Below are positions 8,415 to 16,556 of a stretch of 64,000 nucleotides of DNA, piece by piece (position 1 is the stretch's first letter; each line of letters begins with the position of its first letter). Both the position numbers and the translations under genes were made by a program. Source of the DNA: Neobacillus sp. WH10 (GTDB lineage Bacteria; Bacillota; Bacilli; Bacillales; Cytobacillaceae); NCBI RefSeq assembly GCF_030123405.1, contig NZ_CP126110.1, positions 930,001 through 994,000 on the forward strand. Reading direction: 5' to 3'. The notes under the pieces are model-generated. The model saw only the letters and a list, made by a program, of their open reading frames with translations. It made no database searches and had not been told where the DNA came from.

Positions 8415-9386
8415 TTAATTGCAAACAATCACTTCTCTACTAAATAATCCTTTATTAGCAACACCGCGGTCAATAATCGAAAAACCTGCTTTTAATAGGA
8501 TTTCATCGACGGGTTCAACGGTCACCACGACCACTTTGTCTGCAAACCCACGTGCACTTTGAAGCATTTCCAGTTGTTCCTCCGGAGTGATTACCGAACA
8601 CAAATTATATGGCAAATCAATAATGGCTACATCATAATGATTGGTGATATCGCGAAGATCAGCTAATTTTATTTCCCCAGTAAGACCAAAGTGTGCCATG
8701 TTTTCCCGTGCTCCAGGGAGGATTAGCTGATTTCGGTCGCTTCCAACTATGTCGATGCCCATTGATCGGGCTTCAATTAGGACAGTGCCAATTCCGCAGC
8801 AAGGATCAATGGCTTTAATCCCTTTTGGATTGGGGATGGCGATATTCACCACGGCTCTAGCAACACGTGTGCTGAGGGCAGTGGAGTATCCATTTGGCTT
8901 CTTTTGATGTCGAAACCAAACCGACTCACTTTTCACATACTCGCCGAATACCCATCTTCCATTTACATGCAGGATGCCAAAAGATTGGTCTGGGAAACGA
9001 AGATCTGCTTTTCCGTTGACGTGTAATCCAATTTCACGTTCAACTGCCCGTCGTCTCTCGAATCCCTCGTTTTCACTTTTAGTCTTACCTTTATTTTTCA
9101 CATAAGTGATTTTAAAGGTTGCTCCGCTTAGTTGTAAAGCTTCCACCTGCTGATAAAGATTGTCCAGGTTTTCCGCTTCATATATCACACTTATTCTTTC
9201 TTTAATAAAAGGGCTCCGACTTGGATCAATTTTTACGAAGCTTTCCAAGACATTAGATTGGGACACCTTGCCGAATAATGAGCGCATTTCCAACGCACAT
9301 AAAGAGCGTTCATCCTCAGAGCAGGCATAGGTATATATATAGGGCGTTCCTTTTTGTGGAGTAATATCTATGGCGGGATCAATCAT
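8415..9386 (-). CDS. TRM11-like SAM-dependent RNA methyltransferase
   Basis: 323 residues. The N-terminal 150 form a THUMP-like RNA-binding region; the C-terminal half is a Rossmann methyltransferase with motif I DPCCGIGTVLIEA, the acidic SDRN, and the catalytic DLPYNL in place of N/DPPY, as in guanine-N2 tRNA methylases (UPF0020/TRM11). Likely modifies tRNA or rRNA, target unknown. The ATG has only a distant GAGGTGA (about 20 bases upstream), so translation may be weak or the start slightly different. Confidence 0.8.
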   Translation of the reverse strand: MIDPAIDITPQKGTPYIYTYACSEDERSLCALEMRSLFGKVSQSNVLESFVKIDPSRSPFIKERISVIYEAENLDNLYQQVEALQLSGATFKITYVKNKGKTKSENEGFERRRAVEREIGLHVNGKADLRFPDQSFGILHVNGRWVFGEYVKSESVWFRHQKKPNGYSTALSTRVARAVVNIAIPNPKGIKAIDPCCGIGTVLIEARSMGIDIVGSDRNQLILPGARENMAHFGLTGEIKLADLRDITNHYDVAIIDLPYNLCSVITPEEQLEMLQSARGFADKVVVVTVEPVDEILLKAGFSIIDRGVANKGLFSREVIVCN

Positions 9387-9507
9387 TAATTTTTCTATTT
9401 TGTCTTCACCTCAAGAGTTATCTGAAAAACATTAAAATAATCAAATCAATTATTTCTCTCTTTATTTACTGCTTTATTATACCAAGAAATGACCTATTGT
9501 TTAAAAT

Positions 9508-9532
9508 GACCTATAAGTGGGTGCCTGACACC
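9508..9532. repeat. Dispersed GGTGCCTGACACC element, copy 2
   Basis: ACCTATAAGTGGGTGCCTGA followed by CACC. It is the reverse complement of copy 1 at 6822, differing by one inserted G. Confidence 0.7.
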
Positions 9533-9572
9533 GATTCCCTTATTAAAAAATAGCATTGTTTCTTTTGAAAAA

Positions 9573-9944
9573 TCATTTCCAGAACAAATGTTTAAAAGGC
9601 CATATGCATTTATAGCCTTTTTCTGGTGCCTGAATGGTAATATTGGGGCCATGCGAATCAACATAAATATTATTCATTTTTTCAATAATATCTCCACACC
9701 GAGGGTCAGTCACTGCTATTAAATTTCAAAAAGGCAGATCATCATTGAATCTGATATTAACCTGATTTTTCACCTCAGGTATTTCTTCTTCCCTGCAAAC
9801 TTCATTACATTTCGGACAGCCAATGAATGTATCATATAAATGATATCCTACATATCCATGCGTGCAATCTTGAATCTCCCAAATGGCTTCCCAATCCATT
9901 TCAAATCTGTAGTCACAGTGGCGGCAATAAAATTCAGCTGTCAC
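9573..9944 (-). pseudogene. Zinc-ribbon protein interrupted by an in-frame TGA
   Basis: The first 72 codons (9944 to 9729) encode a protein with two Cys pairs, CRHC (7-10) and CPKC (43-46), a probable zinc ribbon. It ends DDLPF-TGA at 9726-9728. The same frame then continues for 50 more codons with protein-like sequence (NLIAVTDPRCGDIIEKMNN ... EKGYKCIWPFKHLFWK) to a second TGA at 9573. This looks like a 122-residue protein with one nonsense mutation, perhaps TGG to TGA. The start is GTG with a weak ribosome site. Function unknown. Confidence 0.6.
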
Positions 9945-10137
9945 ATAATTTATCTTCTTGCTTTTTTCTTCTTTTGTTTTTTACCCAAGTTTAATCACTC
10001 CTTGAAACATTCTGTCAAACTCATATAAAAAATCACATTTTCCTGTCCTAGTTATAGGAAAAAAATACCACGATGAAATTTAATTATATTATAATAATAG
10101 TAAAATATATGGATATGTAATAGGGGTAAAAAAATCA

Positions 10138-10206
10138 ATGCTAATTCCTTCAAATGTTGGGGCGATGAATCGAAAATTAATAGGTTATGAAGTGCCATTT
10201 TATTAG
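10138..10206 (+). CDS. Possible 22-residue leader peptide before the WYL gene
   Basis: ATG at 10138, preceded by AGGGG 11 bases upstream, opens a 22-codon frame beginning MLIPSNVGAMNRKL and ending 57 bases before the regulator. It could be a leader peptide or chance; nothing further supports it. Confidence 0.2.
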   Translation: MLIPSNVGAMNRKLIGYEVPFY

Positions 10207-10263
10207 AGCTCCAATTTTTGCTGTATATGTCACGATATTCTTTTTGGAAGAAAGGAAATTTCC

Positions 10264-11235
10264 ATGTCATCAAAAATCTCAAGGTTAATGCGAATTATCA
10301 ACTTAATACAAAATTCACCAGGGATAAAAGCAACTGAATTAGCAAAAATCTGTGAGGTTTCGGAGAGATCAATTTATCGTGACCTAATTGCCCTTTCAGA
10401 GGCTGGAATCCCTGTCACCAGTAACGAAGGAAGAGGTAATGGTTATACGTTTGCTAGTATTTTTGCTATGTATCCTCTAGATTGGACACCGGAAGAAGCA
10501 ATGGCGTTTAGTTTGCTGCCAGGAGTAGTGAAGCAAAACCTAATCCAAACAGACCCTCATTTTCAAACTGCTTATGAAAAAATAATGGCTACATATAACA
10601 AAGAACAAAGAAGTCAGCAGCAAAGCATTTCTAAACTTGTAACACTAATCCAATCTGGTAAACCACAAAATAAAATCGAAAATTCCAACAAATTTCTTTT
10701 ACCAATCGCTGAATCAATGGTCAAGAATCAAACACTTAAAGTTAAATATGAAACAAAAAGTCGGGAGGATATTAATGATAGGTTTATCGATCCATATTAT
10801 TTGATTCCGAGGGAAAGTAAATTTTATTTACTAGCATATTGTCACATGAGAGAAGATTTCCGAACATTTAGACTCTCTCGTTTCCTTAAAGTCGAGGCAA
10901 CTAATAGGATATTTACAAAGAGACAATTGGATCTCCAGAAATATTATCAAAACACATGGTCAATCATCAAAGGAGACAAGAAAATCTATTTTAAAGTGCT
11001 ATTCAACAAGAATGTAGCGAGGTATGTGATGGAAAAGGAGCTATTTGCTACGCCAAAGTTAACAGAATATGAGGATGGGAGCCTACTATTTGAAATAACA
11101 TTAAACCACGATGAAGAATTTCTAAAATGGGTGCGGCAGTATGGTCCAGACGCAGAAATTATTGAGCCCGTGGAATATAGAGTAATGATGCAGGAAGAAC
11201 TACGAAAATGGGCAGATATGTATAAAGAAAAATAA
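10264..11235 (+). CDS. HTH-WYL transcriptional regulator (YafY type)
   Basis: 323 residues. An N-terminal winged helix (residues 1-60: IKATELAKICEVSERSIYRDLIALSEAGI) is followed by a WYL domain (about 130-220, with FIDPYYLIPRESKFYLLAY and FRTFRLSRF) and a WCX-like C-terminal region. WYL proteins sense nucleic-acid or nucleotide ligands and often control phage-defence operons (BrxR, CapW). It is the first gene of the defence island, 80 bases before Argonaute on the same strand. A perfect palindrome GGAAATTTCC overlaps the region between ribosome site and ATG. Confidence 0.85.
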   Translation: MSSKISRLMRIINLIQNSPGIKATELAKICEVSERSIYRDLIALSEAGIPVTSNEGRGNGYTFASIFAMYPLDWTPEEAMAFSLLPGVVKQNLIQTDPHFQTAYEKIMATYNKEQRSQQQSISKLVTLIQSGKPQNKIENSNKFLLPIAESMVKNQTLKVKYETKSREDINDRFIDPYYLIPRESKFYLLAYCHMREDFRTFRLSRFLKVEATNRIFTKRQLDLQKYYQNTWSIIKGDKKIYFKVLFNKNVARYVMEKELFATPKLTEYEDGSLLFEITLNHDEEFLKWVRQYGPDAEIIEPVEYRVMMQEELRKWADMYKEK

Positions 11236-11315
11236 GACCGAACATTTATTCCTGACATACAGTTGTCATAACCATTTGTTAAGATTAAAAAAACAGCAAA
11301 TGGAAGGTGAAAAAA

Positions 11316-13442
11316 GTGGGACATTATTATCTAACCGAGTGGCTTTCATCAACAAATACAGAAGAAATTCCTCTTCATATCTATAAAGTTCCGATTAAAG
11401 AGATTCATAACAGGCATGCTGAAGGTGGCATGATTGCTTATAATCTACGTAAAAACAATGATTTTAAGACTTTGGTTTTCTTCGATCAATATATTGCCTC
11501 TTTTGAGGAACTGGAAAGTTGGGGAGAACAAGCATATTTGTCATATACACATAAGATCATTGATCCGAGTAGATCCATAGACCGAACACTTATGGAGCGG
11601 CTTATTAAAAGGGAGATTGAACAGCGGTCAGATAAAGATTTCATATTAGACAAAGGTATTTTTCGTTATAAAAAGGAAAAACCCCTCCAGACGAGGGAAA
11701 TGAAAATATTTCCTGCTATCCATCTTGATGTTACCGTGGAGGATACAGGGAGCATTGTCATAGGATTTGAGTATAAGCATCTATTTGAATTTAACAGATT
11801 TATCATTAGTGATCTTGCATCGGTACAACCAGGAACTAAACTCGTGGACAGCACCAACAAGAAAGCATATGAGTACATTTTTAAAGAAGTAGCTGCCTAT
11901 AAAGCCGGGGACATTAGTCCTTATCTTGGTGAGTCCGTTATCTCCTATTATCAGAGAAAGGGACAATTTTTCAAACTGAATGGCATTGATGAGAACTCGC
12001 CCGTGGTTCATGTGGAAAGTAAAGATGGGAAGGTATTCCCTTATTTGCCACACTTATTAAAATTGCGTTGCTCATTCGACCAAATACCCAATCATTTAAA
12101 GAATGTTGTAAATAAGGCAATTAAGCTATCTGCGCATGAAAAAATGGGGAATTTATTGAAAGCAGTAGGTCAACTAGTATCCTTCATAGATAGACTTACC
12201 TTTCCAAAGAAAAATGTTTTTGCGGAGAACTTAGGCTATCAAGTTAAATATCTTCCAAAGCCTAGCCTTCTTTTTGGTGAAAATGTAATTACAAATAATA
12301 TTAACTCAGGCCTTTCAAAGGGAGGAGTTTACAGAGGGAATGTAGCAAAAGTTAGTTTTTTTGTTGACCCAAGTCTTCAAGGAAATCCAAATTTTCGAAT
12401 TCAAATAAAGGATTTTATTGACATCCTGTCAAGACAGTCGGATCAACTAGGTGTAAAACTGGATATTTCAACAAAGCCAATAGAACTTAGAGGGCAGTTA
12501 CATCCAAAACTATTTTCCTCACAGGAATTAAATTATGAACTAAAATCACTGGGGAAACACTTTGAAGGAACAATTATTGTACTAGGGACAGAGCAATCAA
12601 CGGCAAATGCATATCTACCAATTAAAAAGGAATTCGGTGGTCGCCAAGACCTCGTTACCCAGTTTGTCAATTTCTCACCAAAACTTCTAGATTTATCAAA
12701 ATCACACTATCAAATTATGAATATCCTGTTGGGGATATATGTGAAATCTGGGATTCAGCCATGGATACTAGGTGAATCTCTTTATTCGGATTGTTTTATT
12801 GGTTTAGATGTCTCTCATGAAAATGGAAAACACACATCTGGGGTTATTCAAGTCATTGGGAAAGATGGAAGGTTAATTAAGCAAAAGTCCCAAGTTACCT
12901 CGGAGCGAGGGGAAATCATCAGTTGGGACTCTCTTAAAGATATTCTGCTGGATAGTATACATGCATATCAGGAAGTTTACGGAAAGCAGCCAAAACATCT
13001 TACAATTCACCGAGACGGATTTGGAAGAGAGGATATAGAACAGGCTCAATCCCTTCTTGACTCGATGAACATCCAAATCGATTTTGTTGAAGTGTTAAAA
13101 AACAATAATAGAAGAATGGCTGTATATGAAGGGAATAAGTGGATTACGCAACAAGGTCTATGTTACCTATCCAAGAAGGAAAGAAAAGGATATCTGTGTT
13201 CAACTAATCCTAGAGAATTTGTAGGAATGGCACAGCCCATCAAAATAATACAACGTACGGAGACTTTAAGTTTTGAGCAAATTATGTCTGATATCTACAA
13301 GCTTTCCTTTATGCATATCCATTCTATGCAAAAAACAAGACTTCCTATCAGTACTCATTATGCGGATCTTAGCTCTACTTTTTATAATAGGGGGTTATTA
13401 CATCCGCGATCGCAGCATGAGCATGCTTTGCCGTTTGTATAA
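11316..13442 (+). CDS. Prokaryotic Argonaute, long type, with apparently complete catalytic tetrad
   Basis: 708 residues. Guide-directed nuclease of host defence. The C-terminal PIWI domain has four acidic residues in the expected places: D498 (GLDVSH), E533 (RGE), D567 (HRDG) and D684 (HYAD), a DEDD tetrad with spacing like that of active KmAgo and CbAgo. The MID pocket keeps Y433, K437 (YLPIK), Q449 and K477 (YVKSG), which bind a 5'-phosphorylated guide. Length fits a long form with N and PAZ regions, though PAZ is not obvious by eye. I chose GTG 11316 because GGAAGGTGA lies just upstream; GTG 11307 is the alternative. It follows the WYL gene and ends in a terminator. Confidence 0.92.
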   Translation: MGHYYLTEWLSSTNTEEIPLHIYKVPIKEIHNRHAEGGMIAYNLRKNNDFKTLVFFDQYIASFEELESWGEQAYLSYTHKIIDPSRSIDRTLMERLIKREIEQRSDKDFILDKGIFRYKKEKPLQTREMKIFPAIHLDVTVEDTGSIVIGFEYKHLFEFNRFIISDLASVQPGTKLVDSTNKKAYEYIFKEVAAYKAGDISPYLGESVISYYQRKGQFFKLNGIDENSPVVHVESKDGKVFPYLPHLLKLRCSFDQIPNHLKNVVNKAIKLSAHEKMGNLLKAVGQLVSFIDRLTFPKKNVFAENLGYQVKYLPKPSLLFGENVITNNINSGLSKGGVYRGNVAKVSFFVDPSLQGNPNFRIQIKDFIDILSRQSDQLGVKLDISTKPIELRGQLHPKLFSSQELNYELKSLGKHFEGTIIVLGTEQSTANAYLPIKKEFGGRQDLVTQFVNFSPKLLDLSKSHYQIMNILLGIYVKSGIQPWILGESLYSDCFIGLDVSHENGKHTSGVIQVIGKDGRLIKQKSQVTSERGEIISWDSLKDILLDSIHAYQEVYGKQPKHLTIHRDGFGREDIEQAQSLLDSMNIQIDFVEVLKNNNRRMAVYEGNKWITQQGLCYLSKKERKGYLCSTNPREFVGMAQPIKIIQRTETLSFEQIMSDIYKLSFMHIHSMQKTRLPISTHYADLSSTFYNRGLLHPRSQHEHALPFV

Positions 13443-13919
13443 AGTTCGCGTTTTATGGATAGGATTTTGCTGCACATTTTATGTGGGGATATTTAGAAAA
13501 AATGGTTTTTTCCCTTATTAAATAAGGGTTTTTTCCTATTATGTGATAAAAGGATCCATTGTTTCCGAGGGTGCTCCTTAGAGAAAAATAAAAATTTGCT
13601 CCTTCAATTCTTGTGGAATCAAAATTTTTTGGATTTTACCCCAAAATCAATACCTTAGTCAAATGAGTAAATGTTTACAGAACGTAAATTCATATTTTTT
13701 CCGTGTGGAAAAGTGTTTGAATTAATCTGTAAGACATAGTGTGAGTCTTCTTTTTTGTACAAATAATACTTATAGAAGAATAAAAAGCGATGCTAATTAG
13801 GGGTTAATTGTTTTTGTCGGAAATGGTAGAATAAAGGAAGATTATAGGAATTAATACCCATATTAGAATAATACTAAATTACTGTTAGTGAAAATCATAT
13901 TAATGGGAGGTGTATTTTA
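13443..13919. other. Spacer between Argonaute and DISARM genes
   Basis: Begins with the terminator at 13512. The rest is AT-rich and probably carries the DISARM promoter; TAGAAT at 13827-13832 is a usable -10 but the -35 is poor. A strong ribosome site GGGAGGTG precedes drmE. No small gene or drmC-like sequence. Confidence 0.4.
13512..13536 (+). terminator. Rho-independent terminator after Argonaute
   Basis: CCCTTA / TAAGGG stem followed by TTTTTTCC, 70 bases after the Argonaute stop. It suggests Argonaute and DISARM are separate transcripts. Confidence 0.6.
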
Positions 13920-16538
13920 ATGGAGAGGGAGTTGACCGAAAACTTACGTGCCGCTTTTAATAAGGCAAGTTTGCTTATCAATAATAAATTGATAGATAAA
14001 AATGAATTTATCTCTAAAAATTCTGATAAAATGTTAAAACTGCTTACGGATTCAAATAAAGAACGGGGAATCATTCTTCATCCAGGAACATGTTTATTGC
14101 TTTATTTATCTATAATTTTAGCATCTTTCAAATCTTTTTTATCAGATGATTCAGATATAATGTCATTTTTGGATGAATTGGCTATTGGTGAACTTGTTCT
14201 TTACGATAATAAACGAGGAGAGTATAAAGGTCGAGACGATCTGGATAGAATCATCATTGAGAATTACGATAGAGGAACATTAACGACTAACAGAGTACCT
14301 GTTTTATTTGCTAATAAAATTACACCATATTATGGAAGTGCTAAAACGCTTGATGGTAGAGGAGTTAGAAATAAAAACACAACATTAAAGTTCATTTCGA
14401 CCTTGTTTGATTTAAAAATAAAGGATATTAAAAGTATTACAAATAAATCAATCATTGTTGTTTGTGAAAAGCAGGAAGCTGATAGATTTATAGAATGTTT
14501 AAGTATTGAGGTCAATAAAAAGTGTTTTAGAATCGGACAGCTATTTCCGTCTGCCTATTATACACCAAGTGACATATACTATTATTCCGGGAATTCCGCT
14601 AAAGTGGAACCAATAATAAAATTTACAAATAAGCTTTCTGTAGCACGCGAGCTTATCATTGAAAATAAGGGAATTGAGACCCTAGTAATAGATGGGACAA
14701 AATATTTTTCTGAGGATATTTCAGAAGTTTCCAGTATTTACAATAGGAGTTCATTGAAAACTATTATGTTTTTGGGAGAAATGCAATCTGGAATCGAATC
14801 AACTGTATTCCAAAGTTTTGAAAATCTTCAATCATATATATGGACGAAAGAACATATAGGTGAAATTTCTCTTGGACACAATCTTGATAAAAATGTTTTT
14901 TGTGAAGAAAGTGTAATCCTTCAAAAAATGTTACATAACACCAAGAATTATAAATTTAATATTGTAGAAAAAGAAAGCGTTTTAGATCATCGGAAATTCT
15001 ATGAATTAAAAAAGCTATTACATACCTTAATAAAACAGAGAGAGTCAAATGAAAAAATAAATTCATTTATAATAAAGGGTTATTGGTTATTAAATCTGTT
15101 GGAAAGGTCATTCTTTCCATTATCGGTGATGGAGAAACTAATTTCTGAGGGACAGATTAACGCATTGTCGCCAGCAAAAGAACTTGAAAATATGCAAAAT
15201 ATTGTTACTGAATTCAATGATTCTATATTTGAAGAAAGAATGAAAGAAATAGTCATCACACTCAAACATATTAAAACAGAAATGGATACCTTGAATCCAA
15301 AATATAATTATCTTTCTAGTCTTTTAAACCAGTATAAGTATAAAAGGATAAAGATGGCAGTTATGTGTGATAAAACATATTATCAAAAGATATTTAATGA
15401 GGCCATCCCAGCCTTCTTAAAAGAAAGTGTTGAAAAAATCGATTTTTGTACCCCAAATAAATTTAAGACAAATATACTTTATCAAATTGTTATTGTAATC
15501 GGAATTCTTGACTGGAGCAAACTTAATCCATTACTGTTGTCAAATGCAAACGAAGTGACATTTTTACTGTACCCAAATGAAATAAAACGTATAAAACTAG
15601 CAGAGTCACAAACAAAAAAGAAACTTCATTTACTTAGAAACTACAGTCAAGAAGAAAATAAAGATGAATTTTTAACAGGCATCCATAGTGATTTAGATGA
15701 ATTATTTACAAATAATGAAGAGTTAGAAGAAAGGAACCTTGAGAGGGAAATTGAGAAATACATTAATCATTTCTCACTTCATTATGTCATTTCAGAGTTG
15801 AAAACTGGAATAACGGGAGGATTACAAACTTCGGAGATTAAGAGAGTTGCTTTTCTTGAAACCGGAGAAAAGGTATTTTTTACCCAATATTATTCACCTT
15901 ATGTTTTTGAAGTAGAGAGTCAAGCAGTAATTGAAACAGATGTGTCCTCATTGAAACCGGGTGACTTGTTAATTTTTACAAATTTCGACACTGATACCAG
16001 GGACATAGTTGAAAGAGTATTGGATCTCATTTTGGAAAGCGAAAATTGTGATGAGAGTTTTCGGGAAAGCTATAAAAAGTCATTTTATTGGAAACAGGTA
16101 TTAAAGGAATATATGAATTCTAATAACTTTACTTTCCATGAATTGTCCGAATGGTCGAAGAAATTTGGAAAAAGAAAACATGAAGTAACATTACGGTCAT
16201 GGTTGGATGAAAAAAGCCATATTGTGGGCCCTAGGGAAAGCGAATCATTCCAAATGATTGCAAAGATGACGAATGATAAAAGAATGATAGAAGATCCTAA
16301 TTCATTCCATGAAGCGTGTAGGGAAGTCCGTTCAATGAGAATAAGAATCTTAAAATACATTGGGAAAAACATCATTCGAACATATAATAAAAATTATGAT
16401 ATTTCCAATGATGAAATATTTTCCGAGTTACCTATCGATATTTCCAATATGTCACGGTTAATACAAATTGATAGAATAATGGATGTTAATAATTTAATTA
16501 TTCCTTCCTACAACACGAACCGGCCTCAGAATATATAA
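13920..16538 (+). CDS. drmE: DISARM protein DrmE (class 2)
   Basis: 872 residues, highly charged, no signal peptide or membrane segment. DrmE is a class 2 DISARM component of unknown biochemistry. The call rests on size, overall character (a helicase-like or nucleotide-binding alpha/beta layout with IETLVIDGTKYF near 260 but no clean Walker A) and its place directly before drmA, drmB and a C5 methylase, the gene set that defines class 2 DISARM. The C-terminal 150 residues contain a possible helix-turn-helix (FHELSEWSKKFGKRKHEVTL). The start has a strong ribosome site and drmA follows after 18 bases. Confidence 0.75.
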   Translation: MERELTENLRAAFNKASLLINNKLIDKNEFISKNSDKMLKLLTDSNKERGIILHPGTCLLLYLSIILASFKSFLSDDSDIMSFLDELAIGELVLYDNKRGEYKGRDDLDRIIIENYDRGTLTTNRVPVLFANKITPYYGSAKTLDGRGVRNKNTTLKFISTLFDLKIKDIKSITNKSIIVVCEKQEADRFIECLSIEVNKKCFRIGQLFPSAYYTPSDIYYYSGNSAKVEPIIKFTNKLSVARELIIENKGIETLVIDGTKYFSEDISEVSSIYNRSSLKTIMFLGEMQSGIESTVFQSFENLQSYIWTKEHIGEISLGHNLDKNVFCEESVILQKMLHNTKNYKFNIVEKESVLDHRKFYELKKLLHTLIKQRESNEKINSFIIKGYWLLNLLERSFFPLSVMEKLISEGQINALSPAKELENMQNIVTEFNDSIFEERMKEIVITLKHIKTEMDTLNPKYNYLSSLLNQYKYKRIKMAVMCDKTYYQKIFNEAIPAFLKESVEKIDFCTPNKFKTNILYQIVIVIGILDWSKLNPLLLSNANEVTFLLYPNEIKRIKLAESQTKKKLHLLRNYSQEENKDEFLTGIHSDLDELFTNNEELEERNLEREIEKYINHFSLHYVISELKTGITGGLQTSEIKRVAFLETGEKVFFTQYYSPYVFEVESQAVIETDVSSLKPGDLLIFTNFDTDTRDIVERVLDLILESENCDESFRESYKKSFYWKQVLKEYMNSNNFTFHELSEWSKKFGKRKHEVTLRSWLDEKSHIVGPRESESFQMIAKMTNDKRMIEDPNSFHEACREVRSMRIRILKYIGKNIIRTYNKNYDISNDEIFSELPIDISNMSRLIQIDRIMDVNNLIIPSYNTNRPQNI

Positions 16539-16556
16539 TATCCCGGAGGTAAATTT

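Noticed and set aside
9726..9728. TGA as selenocysteine codon
   Set aside because: No SECIS-like hairpin recognised after the TGA, and Bacillaceae of this type generally lack the selenocysteine machinery; a nonsense mutation is simpler.
13920..16538. Reading the first DISARM-cluster gene as an SNF2 helicase DrmD (class 1 DISARM)
   Set aside because: No Walker A or SNF2 helicase motifs are visible, and the methylase is of the C5 type and not an adenine methylase, so class 2 fits better.
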